Shown: positions 54,722 to 63,860 of the stretch, one piece after another
Layout: every line of letters starts with the position of its first letter
How positions within the stretch are numbered: the stretch's first letter is position 1
Source of the DNA: Occallatibacter savannae
Lineage (GTDB): Bacteria; Acidobacteriota; Terriglobia; Terriglobales; Acidobacteriaceae
Length of the DNA stretch: 64,000 nt
Reading direction: 5' to 3'
Assembly: GCF_003131205.1 (NCBI RefSeq)
Contig: NZ_QFFY01000009.1
Span: 174,240 to 238,239, forward strand
The notes under the pieces: model-generated
Seen by the model: the letters and a program-made list of their open reading frames with translations, nothing else
Database searches by the model: none
What the model was told of the DNA's origin: nothing
Translations under genes and position numbers: made by a program

Positions 54722-55252
54722 TCACTTCGCGGGCGTCGTTGCGACCGGGACTGCGTTGTGCAACGCTGCAAGCAGCCAGTGACCATCGCGCTTCACGTAT
54801 ACATGAGTGAATCGCAAGGTGCCGCTGAAAGAGGCATTTGGGTCCGCCTGCCAGGATTGGGTCTGGGGCATCCACTTCGCACCAACACCTTTTGCTTCGA
54901 GATCGCCGACGACGATAGCGGAGTCGCCATAAATCCGGAACTGCAGGTTCTTCCGCTCGTACGTTTCCCAACGGAACTTCCCGGCTTTGATCAGCGAAGC
55001 GATTGGGTTGAAGTAGTCATCAAACCACTCTTCCTTGTTCTGAACGTAACCGGATATGTCCGTTTGGAGGTACTCATTTGTCATCAGGCTTGCCGTAGTC
55101 TCCGCGTCGCCTTGCAACGCGGCTGTTTTGATTTGAGCCATAACGGCCCGAAGTTCTGCTTCTGCCGACATTCCTGATTGAGCATGGATGGGATGGACGC
55201 CAATGAGTAAGGCCAGCAAGAACAGTGCTGGCGTCTGAATACCTGCTGACAT
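54722..55252 (-). CDS. Secreted NTF2-like (DUF4440/SnoaL-type) protein
   Basis: 176 aa. Signal peptide TPALFLLALLIGVHPIHAQ, then an NTF2-like fold: ELRAVMAQIKTAALQGDAETTASLMTNEYLQTD, YGDSAIVVGDLEAKG and LRFTHVYVKRDGHWLLAALHN. Exported NTF2-like proteins of this group have unknown ligands. The ATG at 55252 has GGAGG 4 nt upstream; the longer frame to 55330 is less likely. Divergent from the next gene across H17. Confidence 0.85.
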   Translation of the reverse strand: MSAGIQTPALFLLALLIGVHPIHAQSGMSAEAELRAVMAQIKTAALQGDAETTASLMTNEYLQTDISGYVQNKEEWFDDYFNPIASLIKAGKFRWETYERKNLQFRIYGDSAIVVGDLEAKGVGAKWMPQTQSWQADPNASFSGTLRFTHVYVKRDGHWLLAALHNAVPVATTPAK

Positions 55253-55320
55253 CTCGCCTCCTTGCGCCGAAAGCATAAGACCATTCAGATGCTGACTGAG
55301 GATTTGGCCGCAGCCCTTTG

Positions 55321-55365
55321 AGCGTATCACCGGCAGCTTCGGAACATGTCAATTTCTCGCAACGC
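55321..55365 (+). repeat. Hairpin element H17 (left arm only, forward)
   Basis: ATCACCGGCAGCTTCGGAAC followed by TGTCAATTTC, the loop motif of H11, H15 and H20. The second arm is unrecognisable. It sits between two divergent genes, so it is not simply a 3'-end element. Confidence 0.6.
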
Positions 55366-55443
55366 CCGCTTTAAGCATGAGGCTGGCAAGTTGAGAGGAG
55401 CGATCCGATCTATCATTAGGCACACCCACACGGAGAAGCTGAG

Positions 55444-56010
55444 ATGCAAAGACTATTTGCCGTCATTCTGCTCATCCTCCCTGTCGCCTGTGCACAAACC
55501 CCGATGCAACGGATCGCGTCACTCTTTTCGGATCGTTGGACCATTGTCGATCGTTCGGTTTCATCTGACGGACATTCGAAAGAACCTTCTAGAAAAGGCG
55601 AAGAAAGGTGGTACACACTCGGAGCCGGCGCTCCTCTCATTGAGGAGTACCGCTCCCAGTCGTTAGATGGAACATGGGAATACGACACCGCTGCTATCTT
55701 GTGGGACGCAACTCTCCGCAAGTACCGCGGCGTTTTTTGCGCAGACTTCCTCGACCATGGCTGCGATCCGTTCGAAGTCGATTGGCCGGAAAGGATCGGC
55801 CACCTCATTGTTATGAGCGGATCATACACACAGAAAGGCAAAGTCCATCGATGGCGAGAGGAGTTCGATTTCTCGTCCCATACACAATTCACGCAGAGCC
55901 TCTATATTGCCGAGGCCGAGAGCGATCTCAAGCTCGTCGCCTCTATCCTCGCCATTCGCGTACCTGGAACCAGTCGAACTGATGTGCATCGAAGGGTTCC
56001 GGTCGAGTGA
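55444..56010 (+). CDS. Secreted hypothetical protein (DUF1579-like)
   Basis: 188 aa. Signal peptide LFAVILLILPVACA, then IASLFSDRWTIVDR, GEERWYTLGAGAPLIEEYRS, DTAAILWDATLRKYRGVFC, which recalls lipocalin-like DUF1579 proteins. GGAG lies about 10 nt before the ATG. The TGA stop lies inside the left arm of hairpin H18, so the last residues are repeat-derived or the repeat inserted exactly at the 3' end. Confidence 0.7.
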   Translation: MQRLFAVILLILPVACAQTPMQRIASLFSDRWTIVDRSVSSDGHSKEPSRKGEERWYTLGAGAPLIEEYRSQSLDGTWEYDTAAILWDATLRKYRGVFCADFLDHGCDPFEVDWPERIGHLIVMSGSYTQKGKVHRWREEFDFSSHTQFTQSLYIAEAESDLKLVASILAIRVPGTSRTDVHRRVPVE

Positions 56011-56069
56011 CCGGGCAATCGGACCTTACCAATTTTGGTGCAAATAGTATGAATCCGAGGTCCCGACAT
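56000..56069 (+). repeat. Hairpin element H18 (forward, diverged)
   Basis: Left arm GTGACCGGGCAATCGGACC with flank GGTCGA; right arm AATCCGAGGTCCCGAC. The loop has ACCAATTTTGG. It supplies the stop codon of the preceding gene. Confidence 0.75.
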
Positions 56070-56131
56070 CTCGGATCAGGAGTTCGAAGGTGTGGCACAA
56101 ATTCCTATTCCCGCCCGGACCATAAAGTGCG

Positions 56132-56137
56132 TATAGT
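56132..56137 (+). promoter_or_regulatory. TATAGT -10 box before the SpoIIE-phosphatase gene
   Basis: The same hexamer as upstream of three other array genes. Here the leader is about 30 nt and contains AGAGGT before the TTG start. Confidence 0.35.
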
Positions 56138-56172
56138 TCAGGAACTGCTTCTCCCCAAGTAAGAGGTCTGAA

Positions 56173-58284
56173 TTGGCACGACCCGTCGCTTCGGCGCTAT
56201 GGATGGCAGCATTTTTGGCGTGTGGCACCCTGGTCGCGGCGCAACGAGCCGCGCTGTCCGTGCCCGCCAATGACGCCTCCCAAACAGCGCATGTCACCCT
56301 TGGCCAATCCGCTGTGCCCCTTTACGGCCCCTGGAAGTTCACCATTGGAGATTCGCCCATCGATCAAAAGACCGGCCAGCCGCTATGGGCCGAGCCGGAC
56401 TTCGACGACTCCAAGTGGGAGACGGTGGACCTTAAACCGAAGAGCGGAGCCATTGATCCAATCTCCGGCATCACCGGCTATGTGCCTGGCTGGACGCTTC
56501 ACGGTCATCCCGGCTATTGGGGTTACGCCTGGTATCGACTTCACGTCTCCGTCCAGGCGCTGCCTGGGCAGAGCCTCGCCCTCGCAGGTCCCGCCGACGT
56601 CGATGACGTCTTTCAGGTTTTCGCCGACGGTTCACTGATCGGCCACTTTGGAAATTTCACCGGCAAGTTGCCAACAGGCTATTACTCCCAACCCACGATG
56701 TTCTCTCTCCCGGCTTCCTCTTCTTCCGCAACCCCTGAGGCGCCGTCTGCCAGCACTCTCGTCGTCGCATACCGCGACTTCATGCTGCCGTCCACACTCA
56801 CTGAAGCGGCCGATGTGGGCGGTTTTCATGATGCGCCAATCCTAGGAGACACCGCCGCGGTTACCGCCGGTTACACCATGAGCTGGCTCGAACTGGCCCG
56901 CGCCTATGCTTTGGGTACGGCTCTGGTGCCAATCTTCGGAGCCATGGCTTTGCTTGCATTCACGCTGATCCTGTTCGACCGGTCCGACAAGGTCTACCTG
57001 TGGATCGGCTGGCTATTTCTGCTACTGGCCGTTTCTCAGGGCCTGAGCTCCGCCAGTTCATGGACCCAGTCCGTGAGTATAACAACAGGTCAGGTTTCGA
57101 ACGATGGCTTCATGACCGCGCTGATCTACACAGGCTGGGTAATCGTCTGGTGGGTCTGGTTCGGTCGACAGCGTCCCTCGTGGACGCCTTTAGCCGCTGC
57201 TGGACTCGGCTTGCTCTTCTTCATATCGTTGGTGATTGGCCAGGAAATCCTTGCGGGGCTGCTTCCGCATAGGATTGCGGCCGCATTCCTTTCAGCTTCA
57301 GAGTTGGTGCGGCTCCTTTTTCTTGCGCTCCAGCTTGTGATCGTCTTCCGCGGAATCCGTCGCCAGGGATTGGAAAGCTGGCTCGTTCTTCCGGCTGTCC
57401 TCCTTTGGGGTCTCAATTCCTTTTCTTCCGAACTGGCCGTCCTCCATATTCCTATCCGATGGAGTGTCTTCGGGCTGAGCATCCGTCTGGGAACGATCTC
57501 CAATCTCCTGCTCGTGGTCGTGGTCGGCGTGCTGCTGCTGCGTCGTCTCCTTACCTCAATCAAGACCCAGCGCCAGATGGCGCTCGACGTAAAGCAGGCG
57601 CAGGAGGTGCAGCAGATGATCCTGCCCGAGGCGCGAACCACCCTGCCGGGACTCGTCATTGAAAGCGAATATCTTCCCGCCCGCGAGGTTGGCGGCGATT
57701 TCTTCCAGACGATCTTCAACGAACTCGACAAGAGCGTGCTTATCGTAGCCGGCGACGTCACCGGCAAGGGTCTGCAGGCGGGCATGTTGGTTGCGCTCCT
57801 GGTGGGAGCGATTCGCACCGCTGCAAGCCACAACACCGATCCGCGCTATGTGCTGGGCGAACTCAACCAGCGGCTTCTCGGCCGCAACAACGCACAGGCT
57901 ACCTGTCTCGCGCTCCGCATTGACGCAGACGGAATCGTCAACATCGCCAACGCCGGCCACATGGCGCCCTATCTCAACGGGGAACTGGTGCACATTGAAG
58001 GTGCTTTGCCGCTAGGCATGCTCACCATCCCGGAGTTCTCCTACATGCGTTTCAAGCTGCGCAATAACGATACACTCGTCCTCATCTCAGACGGCGTGGT
58101 CGAAGCGATGGACGAAGATGACCGCCTTTTTGGCTTTGAACGTGTCCATCAACTGTTGCAGACCTCGATCAGCGCAAGCCAGGTGGCGCATTCCGCCCAG
58201 GCCTTTGGGCAACAAGACGACATCACCGTCATCTCCGTCAAGTGCACTGCGGTCACTGAAGCTGCGCTGTCGTCAACAAATTAG
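56173..58284 (+). CDS. 7TM receptor with SpoIIE/PP2C-type Ser/Thr phosphatase domain
   Basis: 703 aa. Signal peptide; residues about 35-230 form a galactose-binding/7TMR-DISM-like extracellular domain (GPWKFTIGDSP, FDDSKWETVDL). Seven membrane helices follow (about 245-465), then a short helical linker. A SpoIIE-type phosphatase comes last (about 475-690) with PAREVGGDFFQ, AGDVTGKGLQAGM, NAGHMAPYL and DGVVEAMD; the metal-binding aspartates appear intact. It likely dephosphorylates an anti-sigma antagonist-type protein in response to an outside signal. The TTG at 56173 follows AGAGGT by 5 nt; the ATG at 56203 is the alternative. No partner kinase or STAS protein is adjacent. Confidence 0.9.
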   Translation: MARPVASALWMAAFLACGTLVAAQRAALSVPANDASQTAHVTLGQSAVPLYGPWKFTIGDSPIDQKTGQPLWAEPDFDDSKWETVDLKPKSGAIDPISGITGYVPGWTLHGHPGYWGYAWYRLHVSVQALPGQSLALAGPADVDDVFQVFADGSLIGHFGNFTGKLPTGYYSQPTMFSLPASSSSATPEAPSASTLVVAYRDFMLPSTLTEAADVGGFHDAPILGDTAAVTAGYTMSWLELARAYALGTALVPIFGAMALLAFTLILFDRSDKVYLWIGWLFLLLAVSQGLSSASSWTQSVSITTGQVSNDGFMTALIYTGWVIVWWVWFGRQRPSWTPLAAAGLGLLFFISLVIGQEILAGLLPHRIAAAFLSASELVRLLFLALQLVIVFRGIRRQGLESWLVLPAVLLWGLNSFSSELAVLHIPIRWSVFGLSIRLGTISNLLLVVVVGVLLLRRLLTSIKTQRQMALDVKQAQEVQQMILPEARTTLPGLVIESEYLPAREVGGDFFQTIFNELDKSVLIVAGDVTGKGLQAGMLVALLVGAIRTAASHNTDPRYVLGELNQRLLGRNNAQATCLALRIDADGIVNIANAGHMAPYLNGELVHIEGALPLGMLTIPEFSYMRFKLRNNDTLVLISDGVVEAMDEDDRLFGFERVHQLLQTSISASQVAHSAQAFGQQDDITVISVKCTAVTEAALSSTN

Positions 58285-58824
58285 GGAAGAAGCTGTGCTG
58301 AACGGAACGCAACCCACAGCATTCTTGCTGATTCGGAGTGTGCTACCGGCTGCTCTAGCCCAAATCGAAGAAGGCGAAAATCCGTCAAAGGTCCCAATTG
58401 GCGACCACACAACCTACAATTCAACCAAACCGCCTTTACGGGGAGACAACCACATACTCGTATGGTGATGTGGTGCATGATCAGCGGAGAGTACAGCACC
58501 AGAACGGGTGCGATTGTGGGGATGAACCATTCGGAAGTTCACGGTCGAGATCGGAGCATGTGCTCGTGATGCGGTCTTGATGCAGGAAATGAGCCAAGCC
58601 GCAAGAGCCCAAACGCTCAGGCGTTATGTTCAATAAGTCTACTTTTCCACAGGGTTGTGGCGCAGGTTTTCGGCGTTCCTTGTAGTTTCCTTATCTCTGA
58701 AACCAATCTCCTCGTGGCAAAATCTCTTTTAAGACTGCCCCGGTCTTTGAACCAACCCAAGACAGAAATTCTCTCCCTGCTAGAACCGAAGAGAACCTAA
58801 CAGATTGGTAGCCCTGAGGAGCAT
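58285..58824. other. 540-bp gene-free stretch
   Basis: It contains hairpin H19 at its left side and the leader of the TonB-dependent receptor gene. No gene recognised. Confidence 0.5.
58333..58413 (+). repeat. Hairpin element H19 (forward, diverged arms)
   Basis: Left arm GCTACCGGCTGCTCTAGCCC; right arm AGGTCCCAATTGGCGACCA. The loop has GGCGAAAATCCGTCAAAGG, nearly the same as H8 and H7, although those are oppositely oriented. Confidence 0.8.
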
Positions 58825-61800
58825 ATGAATCGGTTGTTCTGGAGGAGTGTCTCGTCCTGCAGCCTCGCGCTGCTTACGATCTCGCTGCTGAGCCTGCCCG
58901 GTCTGTCGCAGCAAACCCTTGGATCTCTCAACGGAACCGTTACCGATTCATCTGGGGCAGCGGTGCCGGGGGCGAGAATAACCATCACCAACGCGGCAAC
59001 GAATTATTCGGCCAGCACAGTGTCGCAGGAGACAGGCTTCTACCAGGTGTTCAATCTGCCGATCGGCACTTACACCGTCAAAGTGAGTCACGCTGGCTTC
59101 GATACGATGACTTTAAAGAGCGTTCCCGTGCAAGAGGCGAAGGCTACGACGGTAAATGCGAGCCTTCGAGTGGGCCAGGTTTCAGAGACGGTGGAGGTGA
59201 CAGCCACTCCATTGCTCAATGCCACCGATACGACCAACGGTTACACGCTGGACAGCGCTCAGATCGACATGACACCTCTGGCGACGGGCAGCTTCACGCA
59301 GATTGCAGTTTTGTCGCCTGGCGTCAATGCAGAATTGCTATCGAATCTGGATTCGAATGCGGGGCTGGGCAATCAGCCAATCTGGGCCAATGGTCAGCGG
59401 GATACCTCGAACACCTTTCAAGTGGACGGGGTTGACTCCACCAATCTGTTCAATGGAAAGAGTTCGAGCGGATCGGTTTCACAACGGTACAACTTCAATA
59501 TTGGTAGCTATGCCACGGTAGGCGGGGCGTTTTCAGTAGGAACATCGGTCTACGGGTCCAATGGAAACAGCCTTCCGTCACCCCCACCGGAGTTCATGCA
59601 GGAGCTGCGCGTAAATGCATCGATGTATGACGCGCAACAGGGCGCGACAAGCGGCGCTCAAATCGACGTTAATACGGCAACTGGAACGAACAATTGGCAC
59701 GGGCAGATGTACGGCTCTTTTGCGAACAACGCCATCAACTCAGCGCCATATTTCTTCAAGCAGTCCTACGCACTCGCGCAGGGCGGAGTCGGCATCTTTC
59801 CGAGATCGATGTTGAACCCGTATCTAAACCGCTGGGCCGTCGGTGGCACGATCGGGGGACCTCTTGCGAAAGACAAGCTGTTCTTATTCGCGGCGTTTCA
59901 GCATCGATCTGATTCAGACCGGGCGACCGGCTTCTCCCAGATGACCGTTCCTTCTGGTCTTACGAATGATCGTAGCCTCGCCGGATTGCAAGCAGCTGAC
60001 CTGAGCTGGGGTGCGGAATCGGCACCGAGCAGCATCGATCCCGTCGCACAGGCTATTCTTCAGGCGAAACTGCCAAATGGGCAGTACCTGATTCCTTCGG
60101 CACAAACCAGCGCACCCTATCAGTATGGAATTCCAAATGTAAACCTGATTGGCACATCGGTGCTGACCTCGAACCAGGGCACACTCTCGCTGGATTACGA
60201 TCTGACAAAGCGGGACCGGCTCTCGACCAAATACTTCTACCAGGACGCGCCCGTAACCAAGCCCTATGGCTACTCGCAAACTGGAGGCTTTCCAGTCACG
60301 CAGTTGAACGGCTCCCAAGTAGCAGCGATCGACAACACAATTGCCATCAGTCCCAAGCTGAACTGGGAACAGCGCTTTGGCTTCGTCCGCATGGGTTCAT
60401 ACGCCAAATTCAAGCAGACCGTTGCGGGCGGAACGTTCGGAGTGGGATCAGGGTACGTGCAGGATCCGAACAGCCCTGGGTACTTCGCTCCGGGCCTGCC
60501 GGGCATTACGCTGGTGAATTTCGGAAACTCTTCGAGCTATTCGCCAAGTCTCGGGCTTGGTCCAGCCAGTTCGTTCACGAATATGGGCTATTACCAAAAC
60601 CGCCTGAACCCCTCGACGAATCTGATCTGGGTGGCAGGAAAGCACACAGTGATGGCCGGGGGTGGCTATAGCTACACCCAGCTCAACATCACCAACAACC
60701 GCGATGGCAATATTCAGATGACCGTGAACGGCTTTGACGCCTTTCTCAAAGGAGAGGTGCGCAAGGCGAGCGTGGTTCAGAGTATCGATCCTCAAAGTCA
60801 CCGGAACAATGGCGACCGTTACTACCGGACCAACGAGCTTTCGGGATACGTGCAGGACAAGTGGCAGATCTTGTCGAACCTGAGCCTTACAGCAGGCGTG
60901 CGCTATGACTACCACGGTGGAATGACCGAGAAGTACGGCAACATGTTCAATTTCAATCCTGCTCTGTTTGACGTGACCGGCGATACCACAAGAGGCTTCG
61001 TCGTGAACAATGCCGGATTTGAGATTGCAGGAAACAACAGGTATCACCCGACTCCGGGTGTAAGCAATTCAACCCTAAAGGGCAGGCAATGGGGCATTTC
61101 ACCGCGAGTTGGATTCGCGTGGTCGCCGGCCGCGCAGCACGGTAACCTTGTGATCCGCGGAGGCAGTGGAATCTACTTCGACCGCGGCGAATTGTTCACC
61201 TACCTGTCTCAGCCTGCGGGCGGCGATATTGGCGGTCCATTTGGTGTGACGGAATCCGCTCCCCTGGTCAGCTACGCCAATGGCGATGGTGGCACGCTTG
61301 CTGACCCAATGGGAACGGGTTTACACACTCCTACCTCCAACCCTCCCGGCAGCTTCACAAGGCCCAGTTCCGATCCGGGCACCGTGACTCAGGCTCTTCA
61401 GCAGCAATTGGACATCATGACCGGTCCGGCGTCTGACCCACAATACGGCAGAGCCTGCGGAGGTATCGATAGCCAGACATATCCCGGGTATCTAGACTGC
61501 ACACCGACGCTCAACTTTGGTTCGTACGACCGGAACAACGTTCTTCCCTACACGATCAACTACACCCTGAACGTTGAGTGGCAACCGCGAAATGATCTCG
61601 CCATCACGGTCGGCTTTACGGGAAATCGCGGCCGCCACTCAGTTATTCCTCTTCCACTGAATGAGCCGGGCCTTGCATCGCCGCAGCACCCGATCTGGGG
61701 CGAAACGGGGAACTACGGCTTCGAAGTCTTGAACCAAAACAGCTTGTACACCGACTCGTACGGATACGAGTACTACAACCCCATACAAGGCGAGCCGTGG

Positions 61801-62973
61801 AACACATATGACGGCGGGAATACGGATTTCCGCGCGCCATTCATCGGGTTCAACCCCAACGCTGCGGATTTCAAGACGGTTGGAGTATCGGCCTACGACG
61901 CTCTCGAAACCCACGTCGAGAAGCGGCTATCGCACCACTTCCAAGTGGGAGGAAGCTATACATGGAGTCACGCCCTCGATGAGCAGAGTGACATTGGCTT
62001 GTTCTTTACAGGAGACGATCCTTTGAAGCTCCGCGACTCGTGGGCTTCAGCAGACTACGATCGCACACACGTGTTCAGCGCCAATTTCCAAGTCGAAGTG
62101 CCGAACATGGCCAAAGCTCACTCCCTCGCCTCCTACATCACGAACGACTGGCATGTCACCGGACAAGGGATCCTGCAGAGCGGGCAGCCATATTCGCTTT
62201 ATGAGTTTTACGGTTCAGTTGGAAGTCTACGATTTGGCGACTATCCGAATCTCATGAACCCGGTGCTCGGGATTAAGGATCCGGCACATCCAAAGTCGGC
62301 ATTCACGCACAACAAAGGCTCGTTTCGAGATCCCAACGGGAGCTACATTCCTACGATTGATCCGACGCAGATTGCCATTCACTACCTGCAACCGGGTGAC
62401 CAGGGCATTCCCGTATCCACAGGCACAGATCCTCAAGACATCTACGAGACTGCCTTCAACGTTGGTCAGCGCAATATCTTCCGGCAGTCGGCACAGAAGC
62501 GCCTGGATATGTCCCTCCGCAAGACTTTCCATGCTGGTGATCGCATATCGCTGCAGTATGAGTTGAATGCGTTCAACATCACAAACACCCCGAGCCTTGA
62601 TGTCCCCCAAAACCAAGCGCAGATTAGGCAGCCGTATTCCTGCTCTAATACGGCAATTCAGGAATCGATTGACAACTATCTGAATTGCACCCCTGGCGGG
62701 TACTACATCAATTACGGACAGCTTGTAACCAGCCCCGATCCTGCTGATCAGGAGAGCACGAGGGCAAACCTCGATCAGTTGCCCTATTCATCCGGGACCG
62801 GAAAGGGTACGCGCCTGCCGCTAACAATCCCTGTCGGGCAGGGAATCTGTAATGATGCGCTTGCGATTCCGGGCACGAACACCTGTCCGAACAATGCAGC
62901 GAACTTCGGCTCAGCCACTGGAACAATCGGCGGAAACAGGGCGTTCACGATGGGAGTCCACATCATCTTCTGA
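58825..62973 (+). CDS. Oar-like TonB-dependent receptor with carboxypeptidase-regulatory domain
   Basis: 1382 aa. Signal peptide, then a CarboxypepD-regulatory Ig domain (LGSLNGTVTDSSGAAVPGARITI, TGFYQVFNLPIGTYTVKVSHAGF). A plug domain follows (SQIDMTPLATGSFTQIAVLSPGV-like region, QVDGVDSTNLFNG), then a long outer-membrane beta-barrel ending with FTMGVHIIF, a proper C-terminal aromatic. Acidobacteriota have many such receptors for large substrates; specificity cannot be predicted. GGAGC lies 5 nt before the ATG. Confidence 0.92.
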   Translation: MNRLFWRSVSSCSLALLTISLLSLPGLSQQTLGSLNGTVTDSSGAAVPGARITITNAATNYSASTVSQETGFYQVFNLPIGTYTVKVSHAGFDTMTLKSVPVQEAKATTVNASLRVGQVSETVEVTATPLLNATDTTNGYTLDSAQIDMTPLATGSFTQIAVLSPGVNAELLSNLDSNAGLGNQPIWANGQRDTSNTFQVDGVDSTNLFNGKSSSGSVSQRYNFNIGSYATVGGAFSVGTSVYGSNGNSLPSPPPEFMQELRVNASMYDAQQGATSGAQIDVNTATGTNNWHGQMYGSFANNAINSAPYFFKQSYALAQGGVGIFPRSMLNPYLNRWAVGGTIGGPLAKDKLFLFAAFQHRSDSDRATGFSQMTVPSGLTNDRSLAGLQAADLSWGAESAPSSIDPVAQAILQAKLPNGQYLIPSAQTSAPYQYGIPNVNLIGTSVLTSNQGTLSLDYDLTKRDRLSTKYFYQDAPVTKPYGYSQTGGFPVTQLNGSQVAAIDNTIAISPKLNWEQRFGFVRMGSYAKFKQTVAGGTFGVGSGYVQDPNSPGYFAPGLPGITLVNFGNSSSYSPSLGLGPASSFTNMGYYQNRLNPSTNLIWVAGKHTVMAGGGYSYTQLNITNNRDGNIQMTVNGFDAFLKGEVRKASVVQSIDPQSHRNNGDRYYRTNELSGYVQDKWQILSNLSLTAGVRYDYHGGMTEKYGNMFNFNPALFDVTGDTTRGFVVNNAGFEIAGNNRYHPTPGVSNSTLKGRQWGISPRVGFAWSPAAQHGNLVIRGGSGIYFDRGELFTYLSQPAGGDIGGPFGVTESAPLVSYANGDGGTLADPMGTGLHTPTSNPPGSFTRPSSDPGTVTQALQQQLDIMTGPASDPQYGRACGGIDSQTYPGYLDCTPTLNFGSYDRNNVLPYTINYTLNVEWQPRNDLAITVGFTGNRGRHSVIPLPLNEPGLASPQHPIWGETGNYGFEVLNQNSLYTDSYGYEYYNPIQGEPWNTYDGGNTDFRAPFIGFNPNAADFKTVGVSAYDALETHVEKRLSHHFQVGGSYTWSHALDEQSDIGLFFTGDDPLKLRDSWASADYDRTHVFSANFQVEVPNMAKAHSLASYITNDWHVTGQGILQSGQPYSLYEFYGSVGSLRFGDYPNLMNPVLGIKDPAHPKSAFTHNKGSFRDPNGSYIPTIDPTQIAIHYLQPGDQGIPVSTGTDPQDIYETAFNVGQRNIFRQSAQKRLDMSLRKTFHAGDRISLQYELNAFNITNTPSLDVPQNQAQIRQPYSCSNTAIQESIDNYLNCTPGGYYINYGQLVTSPDPADQESTRANLDQLPYSSGTGKGTRLPLTIPVGQGICNDALAIPGTNTCPNNAANFGSATGTIGGNRAFTMGVHIIF

Positions 62974-63004
62974 GTGTGCACTCTTGGCTGTCGTAATTTT
63001 CTTG

Positions 63005-63274
63005 ATGATCCTGAACGACCATCTCAACGGCTTATTGAAAGAGTGGATTGAAGTGACTCTCGGTTGAATCGGCTTTCCACTTGTGGTTGGCGTATTCGTG
63101 TTTTACGGTTGGAAGTCGGGATTGACGGCGATTGTCTTTGGCTGGGCGTGTGTAGCCTCGTCAGCCGCCTTCTTGCTGCCAGAGCGGCAGCGAAGCTATA
63201 CCGAGGCGGCGCACACCGCTCATCCTGACGCCGGTTGTCCACTACACAATCGAAGCCAGGGCCGATTCAAGTGA
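63005..63274 (+). pseudogene. Possible broken small membrane-protein gene
   Basis: The frame MILNDHLNGLLKEWIEVTLG ends at a TGA (63065-63067) and continues in the same frame with IGFPLVVGVFVFYGWKSGLTAIVFGWACVASSAAFLL. This would read as one small two-helix protein if the stop were removed. No family recognised, so this is weak evidence of a stop-interrupted gene. Confidence 0.2.
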
Positions 63275-63337
63275 GGAAGGACTGCCGGATATTCAGATAG
63301 ATGAGACCGGCATCCTCAGACCTTGAGACCGTTTACT

Positions 63338-63406
63338 CCTGAAAGTACCGGCAACTCGGAACCTGGCAATTTTTTGGTTAGCGTCCGAGTTGGCGACCAC
63401 TCGAAC
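63338..63406 (+). repeat. Hairpin element H20 (forward)
   Basis: Left arm GTACCGGCAACTCGGAACC; right arm GCGTCCGAGTTGGCGACCA with flank CTCG. The loop has CTGGCAATTTTTTGG, nearly as in H11. It ends about 33 nt downstream of the minus-strand carboxypeptidase-regulatory gene. Confidence 0.9.
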
Positions 63407-63438
63407 ACCAACTTAAAGAAGGTGCAATTGCGATGTGA

Positions 63439-63843
63439 TCACTGCAACGTGTCGCAATTCATACGTGGAAAACTGCAGTCCAAAGCTTTGAGCTTCAACT
63501 CTATCCTCATGGGCTTACCAGCCGGCACGGCGACAGTCTCGACTCTCGCAGCAAAACCCGGAGACGTAACGAGAACATCGTATCCACCCTCAGGAAGCGC
63601 GAGTTTGAAATCGCCGTTGATGTCGGTGTGCGCCAGCAATGCGATCTTCTCCTCAGCAGGGATATTTCTGCGCACGAAGACGCTTGCACCTTTTACAGTT
63701 GCACCCACTACATCGACAACATGACCGCTTATTTGTCCGGCTTTGGGCTGCTGCGCAAATGAGCGCGCGGCGTTCACTAAACAGCCCAACGCGAGGACGA
63801 GATGAGCGCACGACGCGATCCGCCGATTTTTCATGTCTGCCAT
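63439..63843 (-). CDS. Secreted carboxypeptidase-regulatory-like (Ig-fold) protein
   Basis: 134 aa. Signal peptide SCAHLVLALGCLVNAARSFAQ, then one CarboxypepD-regulatory domain: GQISGHVVDVVGATVKGASVFV, HTDINGDFKLALPEGGYDVLVTSPGF, MRIELKL. Same fold as the N-terminus of the TonB-dependent receptor upstream, but free-standing. Start 63843 chosen; 63861 and 63834 are possible. Bracketed by H20 and H21. Confidence 0.8.
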   Translation of the reverse strand: MADMKNRRIASCAHLVLALGCLVNAARSFAQQPKAGQISGHVVDVVGATVKGASVFVRRNIPAEEKIALLAHTDINGDFKLALPEGGYDVLVTSPGFAARVETVAVPAGKPMRIELKLKALDCSFPRMNCDTLQ

Positions 63844-63860
63844 ACTCTCATGCGCACCCA

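Noticed and set aside
54698..55177. 159-aa plus-strand frame
   Set aside because: Antisense to the NTF2-like gene, which has a signal peptide and a good Shine-Dalgarno.
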